From Rhizopus sp. PT2906 (taxonomy: Eukaryota > Mucoromycota > Mucoromycetes > Mucorales > Rhizopodaceae): a DNA stretch of 64,000 nt. The stretch spans positions 40,172 to 104,171 of the forward strand of contig JAMYHX010000102.1 of NCBI GenBank assembly GCA_025529335.1, given 5' to 3'. A program made the translations under genes and the position numbers. Below are positions 39,893-52,104 of the stretch, one piece after another (position 1 is the first letter of the stretch; each line of letters opens with the position of its first letter). The notes below the pieces were generated by a model, which saw only the letters and a list, made by a program, of their open reading frames with translations, did not search any database and was not told the origin of the DNA.

Positions 39893-42182
39893 TTACTGTA
39901 TTTTGAAGAATAAACATAAAGCAACTGATCAAATCGCTCCCAATGATAAAGAAACGTGTTGATATGTTTATTTTCTACCTTTATATAACTTGTATGATGA
40001 AATTAATATAATGACTATGTCAAAGAGTGCCTCCAGGCTCATTATGCAAAAGAGCATTGTAAAAGGAATGGATATTGAGACATTATTTATGACCAAAGAA
40101 CCTGTTTATATTGCCTTTTTTTGCTAGGTTAAAACTCTGCAGATTTCTTGCTTTCAGAATATTATTTCAATAAACACACCTACATTCTACACTTGTACCT
40201 TCTTTGTTGTCAGGCAACATCGGCATTTCCTTCAAAAAGAGCACTCATGGAAACTAATCCAGCTAACATCATTTGAGAATCTGACATTTTAAGGGTTCAT
40301 TGCTAAATCATCAGAACAAGTCATATTGATACAAGTAAGAATACTGCACATAGGTGATACTCTATCCATCAATAGCTGTTTCTAGCTTTTTATCTAGATT
40401 GAACAACCAATAGCATCAATAGAAGTGAAGAGTAATGTGTAAGCTTTAAGAAACATGTCTAATTGAAAGAAAGAGTAGGAAACTAATCAGCTGTGATAAA
40501 GATCTTTTGGCTTCAAAGACTACTTTATACACAGTCTTTCTATTGGCTCATGAGTTTCAATAGCGTGTCTTTGCTTATGTGCATATGACTATCAACAAAG
40601 TTTCCTTGAAACATCCCTATGCATAGAAAGCTGCCTTGACTGTTATTGGAACGCATTAATCAATAAAATGCCATAAGTTGAATAACCGATGATCAACGCT
40701 TCAAAGTATTTCTGATCTACCTCTTTTTGCCCCCTTTTTTTCTTTTTCTTTTTCTTTACAGATACTCCTCGCTTTTTTTCTCCCTGTGAAGATGCTTTGG
40801 CATTGGCTCTGTTCATTCCTTTAGAAGACTGAACACGCTCTCTGTCCACGCTGTAACCCTAGTACGGTCATGGTGGTGATTCAAATGACTTGCGGATTCC
40901 TGGGCTGGCTACACTTGTGTGACCGACTAACCGCTCGCCCGTTATTTGTAAACAGAGAAATGCTCTCAAAGTGTGGCTACTCGAATAAATGCTTATGCTG
41001 CTACTAGGCGGTATCGAACCAAAAGCTATTTTGGGTAGTTTGCTGAGTCAAGACCATCTTCTGAGCTTGCGAGACGACTGGTAGACGAGGTTGGAGCCTA
41101 TTGATAGCTACTTGTTGGCAGTCTGTCAATCCAGACTTGTCTGGGGCTGTTCAGCTTGTACTTTCTAGGTTTTTCAGATGTACAAGTTCAGTCTTCATAC
41201 ATCACCACTTTTTACAAGGTATATACACCATTGACATTTAGTGTATGCCTTCTTTTTTTGGGATCATATGTACTCTTACCTTCCCGTGGTTGGTCCTGTT
41301 AATCAAGACAATAAAGTCTTGAGAACTGAAAGGAGTACGCTTTTATTATAAATAAATGTAAATGAAAAAGTTGGTTAATAAATGACGCGCTTTTATTATT
41401 CATTGCCTTTATGTAAGTGAGATGAGTTGACGATAGCATCAATTATGTGCATTACGAAGAATGTAAAATAGCCTTGACATTGTACTCTCCTTATTATTAT
41501 TCTAGAGGATCCCCCATAGCTGTAACCTATGGTTTCTTTTCTTTATAACCCAAGTACGAAGCCATTATTCTTTTCCAAGGCAATGTGCAAATTATCTTCA
41601 GATGCAGCTGTATGCACATCCATCTTTCATTACAGGGCTTTAATCTAAAATGGGACGATTGAAAGTGTAGTCGAAAAAATGATCAGACCTTTGCTGTACT
41701 AGTCAACACTTGCTGTTTTTTGTTTGAATGGCAGTCAAAGAATGAAGCTGGGCGCTTTGCCCCATTCCGTTCAATCTGCTGGCATAAATAGGAGACAAGC
41801 TTTCATCGGCTATTTGATAGACCAACTTTTACAATTGTTATCAAGCAGTGCATAAAGTCAAAAGATGTATAGAATAAACTATAAAGCTTCACCTCTAATT
41901 CTTTTACGAAATTTAGTAATTGTGTTGTTAGGTTTGAATAGGTAGACAGCATGTGAGCATGCTTATAGTTCAGATTAACTGTTTTAAGTTAGATTAAATA
42001 CATACATACTAAAGAGAAGAAGGAGAACAATGGTTTAGCAGATGAATCTGCGTTTAATTAGCTTTTATAAAATTAGATGAAGCAGATCTAGATGTAACCT
42101 CAAGGATACGATAGCTCATTTATTATACAGAACTCATTAATGAAAGAGAAAGAAAGAGAAAAAAAACTTTCTAGACGCTTCA
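39893..42182. other. Gene-poor stretch
   Basis: No gene supported. 40643-40849 on the minus strand is a Lys-rich ORF (VKKKKKKKRGQKEVD) without a family. 40840-41160 is less AT-rich than its surroundings but has no recognised RNA or protein. 41501-41514 reads TCTAGAGGATCCCC. Confidence 0.45.
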
Positions 42183-43050
<868 letters not shown>

Positions 43051-43625
43051 TTCCAAATGCTTAAAGAGAGAGAGAGAGAAAGAAAAATTGAGGCAATGAT
43101 TGGCTATCATTGGCTGTCATTTACCAAAGGTCAATACTACACACTAAATTTTGATAAAAGGATAATACAAGCTTATTTACATGATCTGAGTGGTATGAGT
43201 TCATAAGGTAACCTTACATATTTCATGCAATTCAAACAAGGTTATTTTGAATAATTTTCTCGTTGATAATTAACTAGAGTATAGTTGTTATTGATCTTAT
43301 ATTGTGTGCCAATAATTTCTAAAGAAGGTGTATATATCAGCATCTAATATATATAACTATGAAAGGGGATTATGCTTTATTTCTATTCAAAAGGCCAGAT
43401 CTTGGATGATGCAGAGCTGTTAGACACTAGTTATACAATGTAAACATTTCCTTGTGTTTATGTAGTTGACGATTATTGACAGCAAAGCCTTTAGTAAATG
43501 TATTCGCTGGCAAGCAATGAGCCAAAAAGCCCATCGGGTTAGGAAAACTTTAGCTTATTAATTTTGCACAAAACATTTAGTGAGGTTAATATATATTTTA
43601 GTAAAGATATCATGGTTTTCATAGG

Positions 43626-43683
<58 letters not shown>

Positions 43684-44099
43684 CAGATCCTCATTCACAC
43701 ATTGAAGGAGAGCAAAGAAAAGCGAGCTAGACATTGATGCTATGACGTCAAGTGCTTGCTTGTTTCATTACTTTTGTCCAAATGGAAATCATTACCAAGA
43801 AATGGGTTGAGATATTTAGAAATGCTTTTTTTTTAAAAAAAAAAAAATAAAAAAAAGGAGAAACTAAGACTATAAGCTAGACCAGATATTGGTGACAACA
43901 AATGCATCAATGCTATATCTTTGAAAAAAAAAAGGAGTAAAGTAGCATTTGAGCGTATGCTTGTCATCTTTTTATAAGCCCTTTCTTTTCTTAATCCCCT
44001 GACTGAAAATAGACCTTTATAGTTTTTTTTTGTTACATAATGTCGTAACTGTATTTCTATAAGTTTATATGCCATTTCTGTTCAAGTTTATTTGCTTTT
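43051..44099. other. Intergenic with a 53-T tract
   Basis: No gene. 43629-43681 is an uninterrupted run of 53 T. A T/A-rich stretch at 43826-43855 produces the only ORF. Confidence 0.5.
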
Positions 44100-44372
44100 G
44101 ACGTGTTTGATGAGATAATCGTTGTAATACTTTATAACCTTACAATAGAGCATATATTCTACTTTACATTCCTCTATCGCATCTGAAAGGAATAAGCATA
44201 CTGACAACAATATTCACATTGACGACATTAATATAAATAGCAATCATAGATTCTCACCCTATAAAACGTACACGCTTCTTACTTTAATAATATTCAGCTC
44301 TTCTTAATAAAGAATGTAATTTGCAAGCCATCGACTTAATAGCCTTTTTACAACAATAAAGCTGAATATAAC
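44100..44372 (+). repeat. Promoter-like dispersed repeat, copy B
   Basis: Same family as 7015-7280; contains the TATA-like CCTATAAAACGTACACGC (44258-44275) and ends GCTGAATATAAC. The ORF at 44403 follows after 30 bp. Confidence 0.85.
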
Positions 44373-44402
44373 ATGGTCATCTCACAGTGACGTTCGTTTG
44401 AT

Positions 44403-44957
44403 GTGGTGAGGTTATTTGTAGTGCACCTTTATTCATTGCTAATCAAAATCGTTAGGGATAAAGCCTCTTTGACAGCAAGCGCCAATTCACCAAATAGTAT
44501 TTCACTTCGACCAGATATGATTTTTAGCGCTAAATTATCAAACGGTCAAGAATATGAAATTGGAAACGAAGAAGTTAAGGCTCCCTCTGTGACAAAATCT
44601 ATTGTCAATGCAACAAGAGTAAGAGTTCCTGAAACTGCCAAACGGCAATTACATAAAAGAATGAGAATATCAAGTGCTCCCAACACGCTGGTGACTTTTG
44701 GTATCTTGATACACGGTATGTAACAAACAAATAATTCATTGAATATGTTTTCACTAGTTTTCTATTTCGTAATTTGCTATTTGCTAATATGTATTTTCTG
44801 TCTTATAGGTTTCTCCTTCGAAGTATATATCGTTCGCCACGCCAATGACTATTACCCATATGAGAAAATTACTTGGGGAGAACTACCTCGGTTTAGCAAA
44901 GTCGATGATGTCTTGATGCATGCACTCAGATCGATGTTAACTTTGAAGGCAATATAA
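44403..44957 (+). CDS. PD-(D/E)XK-like family protein, probably decaying
   Basis: Two exons, 44403-44715 and 44809-44957, join in frame (HG|FSFEVYI). The core SLRPDMIFSAKLSNGQEYEI then GNEEVKAP has P-D-x(n)-E-V-K, followed by KRQLHKRMRIS and TFGILIHG, parallel to EICKRMLHLRMKVA and TFGIIIAG in the 38848 gene. A likely third exon begins after the T-rich acceptor at 45023 (LSLADTDANDNNLDARTE to SDTNLLSNA, stop near 45206), but an in-frame TAA at 45033 blocks it in the matching frame, so the gene may end early or be a pseudogene. The first residues (MVRLFVVHLYSLLIKIV) may come from the leader. The function is inferred from the motif only. Confidence 0.5.
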
Positions 44958-45252
44958 TACTCATGAGATACAGTGATGACTCATCTCTTTTTTGGTTTAC
45001 TTTTTTTTTTTTTTTTTTTTTAGCATTTGATGTAATTATCTCTCGCTGACACCGATGCCAATGATAATAATCTTGACGCCCGTACTGAGACTACTTTGCT
45101 TCCAACTGTATCATACATCACCATCTACAAGGAGGTAGTAAACGATGAGGCTGCAGGTTCAAACAGCCAGGATTTTTCAGATACAAATTTACTTAGTAAT
45201 GCATAAATATAAATATAAATCCTTTTGTTTTTATCGTAAGACTCACTTACTA

Positions 45253-45257
<5 letters not shown>

Positions 45258-45301
<44 letters not shown>

Positions 45302-45363
45302 TTAAAAAAAAAAAAAAGTAATTTTTGTTTATATTTTGCTATACAACAAAATTTTATTTTTTT

Positions 45364-45395
<32 letters not shown>
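45258..45395. repeat. Poly-T / poly-A / poly-T block
   Basis: 38 T at 45258-45295, then A-rich AAAAAATTAAAAAAAAAAAA to about 45317, then 29 T at 45367-45395. The T and A runs could pair as a hairpin. It lies in the middle of the interval bounded by inverted repeat copies B and C. Confidence 0.75.
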
Positions 45396-45398
<3 letters not shown>

Positions 45399-45506
45399 AA
45401 CGTGAACACAAAAATCACTTCTAGTTGCTTCTTCTATGCGATCAGCCAAAATTTTCTCTTTATTAATGATGCCTCGGGCACCTTTTGCTTGATTTTTGCC
45501 CAACAC

Positions 45507-45704
45507 TCAGTAGCTTTTTCCACGAGTGCAATTAAATACAGTATATGGGCTTATGTTAGGGTCATTGTATTTACTGTCATCTTTTGAAACAGCAAACCCA
45601 GTACTTTTAGCACGTCCAAATTGTGATATCAGCGAGTAGTTGGGCCAGAAAGACTTTGATGAAGTTGAATTATTTAAAAAAGAAAAAAATGTAAAAAGTT
45701 TCAA
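45507..45704 (-). other. ORF downstream of repeat copy C
   Basis: Minus-strand ORF of 65 residues (FWPNYSLISQFGRAKSTGFA, VSKDDSKYNDPN) starting 15 bp after the end of the inverted repeat copy. Not recognised by itself. By position it mirrors the ORFs after copies A and B. A possible continuation in other frames (INKEKILADRIEEATRSDF) runs towards the poly-T block, which suggests a broken gene. Confidence 0.35.
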
Positions 45705-45719
45705 GAGACAAAATCACTT

Positions 45720-45985
45720 GTTATATTCAGCTTTGTTATTGTAAAAAGGTAGCTAAGTCGATGACTTGCGAATTAGATTCTTTATTAGGAAGAGAGTTTA
45801 CTTGAGTAGATAATCTATGGCTGCTGTTTATATTGACATAATTTATGCTTATGTTATTATTGTTATACTAGTAGCTACTATAGCCATTATTATAAGTTAG
45901 TCTTATTAGATACGATAGAGGAATGTAGAATGTATGCTCTACTGTAAGATTATAAAGTATTATAAAGACTTATATCAAGTACGTC
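45720..45985 (-). repeat. Promoter-like dispersed repeat, copy C (inverted)
   Basis: Reverse complement aligns with copies A and B: ATAATACTTTATAATCTTAC, AGAGCATACATTCTACATTC, CTCTATCGTATCT, CTAATAAAGAATCTAATT, AAGTCATCGACTTAGCTACC, AAGCTGAATATAAC. It lacks the CCTATAAAACG box and has internal changes, so it looks older. Confidence 0.75.
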
Positions 45986-46141
45986 AATAGTAATGGGTTA
46001 AGTAGAACAGAGACCAAGGAGTTACCATAAAAGGATTATTTTTAAAGCAAGCAATTGTTACAAAAGCTTATTAAATAAACTTGTTTCTTTTTTTTCTATT
46101 TTTTTTATTATTTTATTTTATTTTATTAATCTACAGCCAAA

Positions 46142-47309
46142 ATGACGACTCGATACCAAAAAGTAAGGACAATAAATAATAATAACAGAAAATAACTCAT
46201 AGTTAAATATAGCTTACTTCTCATGACGAAGATGAGGACTTTGTTGCTAGTAGTAGTAGTAGTAGTAGTAGTAGTACTAATAATAACAACAACAACTCAA
46301 CACAGCCATCGCAACAACGTTCTGCACAAACACAACAATTAAACGACTTACAAGATACCTTTGGAGAAACATTTGATGAAGAAGACGAAGAGCATTCAGC
46401 TGTGACCGATAGACTACTTCGCAACAATAATGATAACAACAACAATAATAATAATAGCCATATATCAATACCAATGCCACAACCTTCTTCTTCATCACTG
46501 CATACAAGTGGCCCAGCCATATTACCCGTATCAACAGATGGTGTCTTTTCCAATATCTCAGCCAAACCAGAATCTGATAGTAAAAAATTAGAAGAAACGC
46601 CTCCTGTAAGTCAGCCCTAATTTTTAAAGAAAATATATAAACTAACATCATGACTAGACGTATGAAGAAGCAGCAGCAGATGCAACGCCACCTTATTGGC
46701 AAACAACAATCATTGCACCAGCCGGGATGGGTGATATTGTGCTAGTAGAGGGAATGCCAGTAGGAAATATATTTGCTTTCTTCTGGAACTTGTTGAGTAA
46801 GGAAAGATATTTATATGTATTTAATGAAAACTCACACGCATTTATCTAAAGTATCCGCAAGCTTTCAATTTGTTGGATTCATGCTCACTTATCTATTACA
46901 CACATCTCATGCATCCAAGGTAAACAAAAGATAGAGCCTAAAGAATAATTACTCATCTTCTTTTTATTTCGCAGCAAGGATCACGGGCAGGTCTTGGCGT
47001 CTCACTTGTTCAAACAGGATTTTATATTCGAAGTCGTAAGTTACACAATTTTAAGTAACAAATGATATTAATCTATTTGATATAGGAGGCACATTAGAGG
47101 ACGATGATTATTACTATAGTAGTAATGGCGAATCCCAAGACAACAAAAATAACGAGAATCAACTTGATGGCATGGATGCAGATATTATTGCGTACTTGCT
47201 TATGATCATTGGCTGGTTTATCATTATACGTTCAATAGCAGACTACTTTAGAGCAAAGCAAATGGAAAAGATTATTCGTTCTGAACCAAACCCTGAAGCT
47301 AATGTGTAA
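46142..47309 (+). CDS. BSD2: Ndfip/Bsd2-type membrane adaptor for HECT E3 ligases
   Basis: Integral Golgi/endosome protein that recruits Rsp5/Nedd4-type ubiquitin ligases to cargo such as metal transporters. Six exons, 46142-46162, 46213-46605, 46658-46796, 46852-46919, 46975-47035 and 47086-47309, give 301 residues. The cytosolic N-terminus has runs of Ser and Asn and acidic clusters. A PPxY motif (PPTYEEA) is built exactly across the exon 2/3 junction. Three membrane segments follow: VGNIFAFFWNLLISASFQFV, a second around GLGVSLVQTGFYI, and IIAYLLMIIGWFIIIRSIA, with the family block PPYWQTTIIAPAGMGDIVLV before them. C-terminal tail is short and charged. The Bsd2 symbol is given by family; a substrate cannot be deduced. 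Confidence 0.88.
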
Positions 47310-47964
47310 AAGGAAATACAAATAAAATATCACTGCTCCATCGGATATTGAAAATAGACTGCCTGCTTAAGATTTCTGAGCATATTTACTATACAAAGGT
47401 TCTAACACACTTGTTGCAATTACTTTTTTGAAAGAACATTATATTATTACTAGAGATAAACGCTTGGCATACTTGTAAAGTCTTTGTCTTTAAATAACAT
47501 TTTTGTTGAGATTAACACTTCTTGAGTATGATCTGCTTCGGTTCCTGAATATTATCATATATAAGGATGCCGATTATCTTGGTCGATTCTTTCTTCTTCT
47601 TCGTCTTGCTTTTAACAAATAGATAAGCTGAAACCCTTCAATCAGTCTTTGGCTTTCCTTGCTTTATTATTAATCAAATAATATCACAATATCACTACAA
47701 CTGGTTAACCAACATCATTATGTACAACGGACAATCTTCATCTTCCAGCCTTACCGATCAAAGGGTGATAAATGCTACAAAAGAAGCCGAAAATCCTTGA
47801 AAGTACTCTGTTAGGACTTGAGAACGAACAACCAAGAAACACTATATTGGCGTACAAAAAGAAGCAGGAGATCTTTATTGTACAATGACCTCGAAAAAGT
47901 CTTTGAAAGATGCTCGATGAACATGACTATACTTTTCTCTTTCTTTCTCTTATAAACACATAAA
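47310..47964. other. Intergenic with a possible recombinase-like fragment
   Basis: No intact gene. At 47720-47930 two frames read MYNGQSSSSSLTDQRVIN and LENEQPRNTILAYKKKQE, reminiscent of the N-terminal (core-binding) part of Crypton/tyrosine-recombinase-like proteins in Mucorales. Short, frameshifted and unproven. Confidence 0.3.
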
Positions 47965-48940
47965 ATGGTTTATTTAACTTTGTCTCAAAACGAAAAAATC
48001 GTTGCCAGACGCTGCGATGACATTTTAGAACGAACCGTACGTCGTGTATTTCAACAATGGAAAAAGAATGGAAAATTAGAGACGAAGCCTAGGTTTGGAA
48101 GGCCTCCTATCTTCAACGATAGGAAAAGAAGAGAACTGGGAAGAGTAGTACGAGCAAACCGCCGTGCTACTCTTAGCAAAATTAGTCAACTAATCAGCAC
48201 AAAGGCCACTGAAAGAACAATTCACAGGGAACTGAGAAAACTTGGCTATGCCTCTCGTGTGGCTGTCAAGAAGCCATTTTTAAATGAAAAGCAGCAAAAA
48301 GTAAGATATATCTTTGCCAAAAAACATGCCCACTGGACAGTAGACGACTGGAAAAAAGTAATCTGGACAGACAAGTCGAGCTTCGAAATCGGCAAGCTGT
48401 CTTCACAGCCCAGGGTATGGCGCAATGTTTCAGAAAAGTTCAAGAAGGAATGTCTGGCGCCAACCTTCAAAAGTGGCAGAACTTCTATCATGGTTTGGAG
48501 AGCCATAGCTGGTGGAAAGAAGTCGAAACTTGTCTTTATGAAGAAAGGCATGAGGGCAAGTGCCGACTTCATAAAACCAGGTCTATGAGCCAGTGTTACT
48601 AGACTTTTACAAAAGCCTAGATAGTCCTGTGCTCATGAGAAACGGCACACCCATCCATAGAGCGAAAATCGCTGCCGAATGGAGGAAGGCAAAGGGTATA
48701 AACAAGATGTCTTGGCCAGCTCAGTCACCGGATTAAAATCCAATTAAAAATTTGTGGAGCATAATGAAGAGGAAAATTAACGCTTTATGCCCTCATGCCA
48801 GAAGCCCACAAGCCGTAGGAGTTGTTTTGGAGAGTGTTTGGAGAGAATTAACTCCAGAAACTATCAACGAGTTGATTGATTCCATGCCAAAGAAGGTCAA
48901 GGTTGTGATCAAGGCTCGTGGTGGACCCACAAAATATTAG
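47965..48940 (+). pseudogene. Tc1-type transposase, inactivated
   Basis: Nearly full-length coding remains. 47965-48588 carries the bipartite DNA-binding region (FGRPPIFNDRKRRELGRVVR, ATERTIHRELRKLGYASR), the first catalytic Asp in VIWTDKSSFEI, and RTSIMVWRAIAGGKKSKL. A frameshift at about 48580-48590 moves to YEPVLLDFYKSLDS. The second catalytic position reads MRNGTPIHRA (usual D replaced by N), and the third block is SPD-stop-NPIKNLWSIMKR, with both a nonsense codon at 48734-48736 and Lys in place of the expected Glu. The C-terminus ends RGGPTKY at 48940. Likely 3' terminal repeat: 49085-49149, ending GGTCACTGCACTGTA. No matching 5' end was seen. Confidence 0.85.
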
Positions 48941-49354
48941 AACAATAAAAATCCAAAAATTGCTTTACAGCTCTCATTTTTTTTTTTTCGATATTCTAAT
49001 TTAGCTGACCTTTCGTCGCCATTTGTGCTATCTTATAACTGTAACAAAGCTACAAAAGGGTCACCTTCTTTACTGTGTAGTCTTTAATAGCATTAGTAAA
49101 GCTGACTTTTAAAAAACGGTCAAAATTTTTGTCAGGTCACTGCACTGTAATAAATGTTAATACTTCGACCTCCTGTTACTACGGATTGTTGCATTCTAGT
49201 ACCTTCCTACAACGATTAATTAGTGTAAACAAAGTGCAACTACCAATTTTAATAACTTTCTTTATTCTTCTAAAGAAAAAGAAACATAAAGAGCCCCATT
49301 GTGCTTTCTGTTCATCACCATTACTGCAACAATACAAACATCACACAAATATCA
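48941..49354. other. Tc1 3' flank and probable terminal repeat
   Basis: Contains CTTTTAAAAAACGGTCAAAA then TTTTTGTCAGGTCACTGCAC followed by TGTA, typical of a Tc1 end meeting a TA target. The ORF at 49129 begins inside this segment and is not supported. Confidence 0.4.
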
Positions 49355-49651
49355 CAGATACCCAATGAAGAAAATAAGGTGTTGCTTGGCAACATTGTCG
49401 GATCTGATGGATTTTGTGTAGTTTTCATATTTTACAGAAGGACATTTGACGAAAAAGGAGATGATACCTTAATACAAAACCATGACTTGGGTGTTGATGA
49501 CTTTTCAATAGAAGTTATTCAATTATATAGGACAAGTTTTCTAGACCCAGGCAGAAAAACAGTCTATACGGCTACTATGGGTTTAGATGAAAACCAACAT
49601 GAAATAAGACGCTGTATTATGAAGGAGTATTATCATTTAACATCCAAATGA
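49355..49651 (+). pseudogene. Fanzor/TnpB-like RuvC-I fragment
   Basis: An open frame reading IVGSDGFCVVFIFYRR then SFLDPGRKTVYTATMG and HEIRRCIMKEYYHL. The D-P-G-R string preceded by a hydrophobic strand and the preceding SDG..V.F.F.R block recall the RuvC-I segment of eukaryotic TnpB homologues (Fanzors), which are frequent in Mucoromycota. No zinc ribbon or later RuvC motifs are seen downstream, so this is at most a fragment. Assignment is by motif memory and tentative. Confidence 0.4.
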
Positions 49652-49706
49652 ACTCTTCACGCGATCTCACAGTTTTTCTTGTTTAAACATGCACAACCGC
49701 CTTTAG

Positions 49707-49946
49707 ATGCCAAAGTCTATTGACGGCCCGCTGTCTGATCTTTCGACTATTTTGCCACCAGCATTCCTTACCAAGAAAGCAAGGAAATTAATTGATGCTT
49801 GGCTCATTCGCTGGCCTACTATCTGTGCAATTCTATTTGAGATGGACTATCTGGCTCACTCTCAACTTCCAGATCCCTCTAACTACCTTGGTGAACCTTT
49901 TGTCAAATGTCTTCTTCATATAAACCATCGATATTCTGATAGTTAA
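49707..49946 (+). other. Unrecognised ORF
   Basis: 79 codons (MPKSIDGPLSDLSTILPPAF, WLIRWPTICAILFEMDYLAH). Composition is protein-like but no family is recognised. Could be a relic; about 300 bp before HIS7. Confidence 0.25.
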
Positions 49947-50246
49947 TTATCATCACTCTCACTTTAACTCTTTTACATTTTCCCTTTAATTCCAAAAGGG
50001 GCTTTCATTTCTTTTTCACAGCGATCCGACCAGGGCAAAGTAGTAGAAATACTACGTGCTCATTGGTAAATTGAAGTGCTCTTTTTGACCTGAAATTTAA
50101 TCTGAGTGAACAAATGTTTTCAAAGACAGGACGCAAAATGACTCAGAAAATCTCATTCAAGCCACTGTTTTTAATTAAATAGCTTGCTTTATCTTTTTTT
50201 TTAATTCTTCTCTCTTTGCGCAGCCTATCAAAGAAAAGAAAAGAAA

Positions 50247-51949
50247 ATGCCTGGCCTTTATATGCTTGATTATGGTGCAGGCAATGTTCGCAGTTTAGTG
50301 AATGCCGTTCATCATTTAGGCTTTGATATCCAATTCGTAGAGGAGCCTTCAGATATCGCTAAAGCTGATGTAAGATTGAATTGATATAAAGATGAGCAAT
50401 AAATTAAGAGATATAGAAACTTATTTTCCCTGGTGTGGGTGATTTTGGATATGCCATGCGAGCCTTACGTAACAAGGGCTACTCTCAACCTTTAAAGGAC
50501 TATATTGCCTCCGGAAAGCCCTTTATGGGTATCTGTGTAGGTATGCAGTCCCTATTTGAAGGTTCTGATGAAAGTGATGAACCAGGATTGGGCATTATTC
50601 CTGGTAAAGTCTCCAAGTTTGACGCCACGTCCAAGGCTGTGCCTCATATGGGATGGAGCAATGTGCAAGTGATCAAGGAACAAACTAAGGATGAGGGACA
50701 AGAAGTGAACTATAGCATGAATGATGACAAGGCTTATTACTTTGTTCACTCTTATGCCGCAAGATATACAGAAAAGAACAAGGAGTGGACATTGACCACA
50801 AGTCAATATGGCGATGAATTGTTTATCTCTTCTGTACAAAAAGACAACGTGTTTGCTACACAGTATCACCCCGAAAAGAGCGGATATGCTGGTTTGAACG
50901 TTCTCAAATCTTTCTTGACTGGCACCGGTATTGTAGACAACAAGCATATCATCAGCAAGGAACCCGTCTTGTACGAAAAACATAGACTTACAAAGCGTAT
51001 CATTGCCTGTTTGGATGTCCGTGCAAATGATCAAGGTGACCTGGTTGTCACCAAGGGCGATCAGTATGATGTTCGTGAAACAGGAGGAAACAATGATGTG
51101 CGTAATTTAGGAAAGCCCGTCGATTTGGCCAAACGCTACTTTGAAGAGGGAGCTGATGAAGTGACGTTCTTGAATATTACCAGTTTCCGTAATTGTCCCT
51201 TGGGCGATACGCCTATGCTCGAAGTCCTCAAGCGTACATCCGAAACCGTGTTTGTTCCCTTGACGATTGGTGGTGGTATTCGTGATGTAACAGATCCAGA
51301 TGGCACATTCCATCCTGCTTTTAAAGTCGCTGGAGAGTACTTCCGTTCAGGTGCTGATAAGGTCTCTATTGGTAGTGATGCTGTATATTGTGCCGAAAAG
51401 TTTTATGAAAACGGATGCAAAAAGACGGGAACAACTGCAATCGAGACAATTGCAGATGCCTATGGTTCTCAAGCCGTTGTCATCTCTGTTGATCCTCGTC
51501 GTGTATACGTCAAGGATCCTAGTGAAACAACACACCATGTGGTTAAGAACTCTCAGCCTGGCCCTAATGGAGAAGAGTACTGCTGGTACCAATGTACTGT
51601 CAAGGGTGGCCGTGAAGGTCGCGACTTGGATGTTGTTCAATTAGTTACAGCCTGTGAGAAATTGGGTGCGGGTGAAATCTTGTTGAACTGTATGGATAGA
51701 GATGGTACCAATTCTGGCTTTGAACTCGAGTTGATTCGTGCTGTCAAGGAAGCTGTTTCTATTCCTGTCATTGCTTCAAGTGGTGCAGGATGTGTAGAGC
51801 ATTTTGAACAAGTATTTGAAAAGACAGATGTAGAAGCCGCTTTAGCAGCGGGTATTTTCCATCGTAAAGAAGTTCCTATTCAATCTGTAAAAGATCACTT
51901 GAAAAAGACAAATGTAGCCGTTAGACCTGTTGATACAACCATTTTGTAA
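50247..51949 (+). CDS. HIS7: Imidazole glycerol phosphate synthase (HisH-HisF fusion)
   Basis: Fifth step of histidine synthesis: converts PRFAR plus glutamine-derived ammonia to IGP and AICAR. Two exons, 50247-50369 and 50417-51949, give 551 residues (yeast His7 has 552). The N-terminal class I glutamine amidotransferase has MLDYGAGNVRSL, IFPGVGDFG, nucleophile Cys81 in GICVGMQ, and His192/Glu194 in TQYHPEKSG. The C-terminal TIM-barrel cyclase begins RIIACLDVRANDQGD with the first catalytic Asp; NCMDRDGTNSGF carries the second, and phosphate-binding loops LTIGGGIRDV and IASSGAGCVEHF are present. No defect. The ATG follows a purine-rich leader and matches the family start. Confidence 0.97.
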
Positions 51950-52104
51950 ATAAAAATTAATGTTTTACTGACACGAGTGTCGCAACCAAAGATCAATAGT
52001 AAAAATGCACCGCTTTGTTACATAAAGATAAAGGAGATTCCATATTAGGCTTAGCTCCCCTTTTTAATTTAATGTAGGAACAAAAAGAATCATGCGTTTT
52101 TGAC
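51950..52104. other. HIS7 3' flank
   Basis: Short AT-rich spacer; no feature seen. Confidence 0.4.

Noticed and set aside
40840..41160. Less AT-rich stretch considered as tRNA, SRP RNA or other ncRNA
   Set aside because: No tRNA A/B boxes, no clover-leaf and no recognised conserved RNA core could be read; other parts of the window also gave no tRNA.
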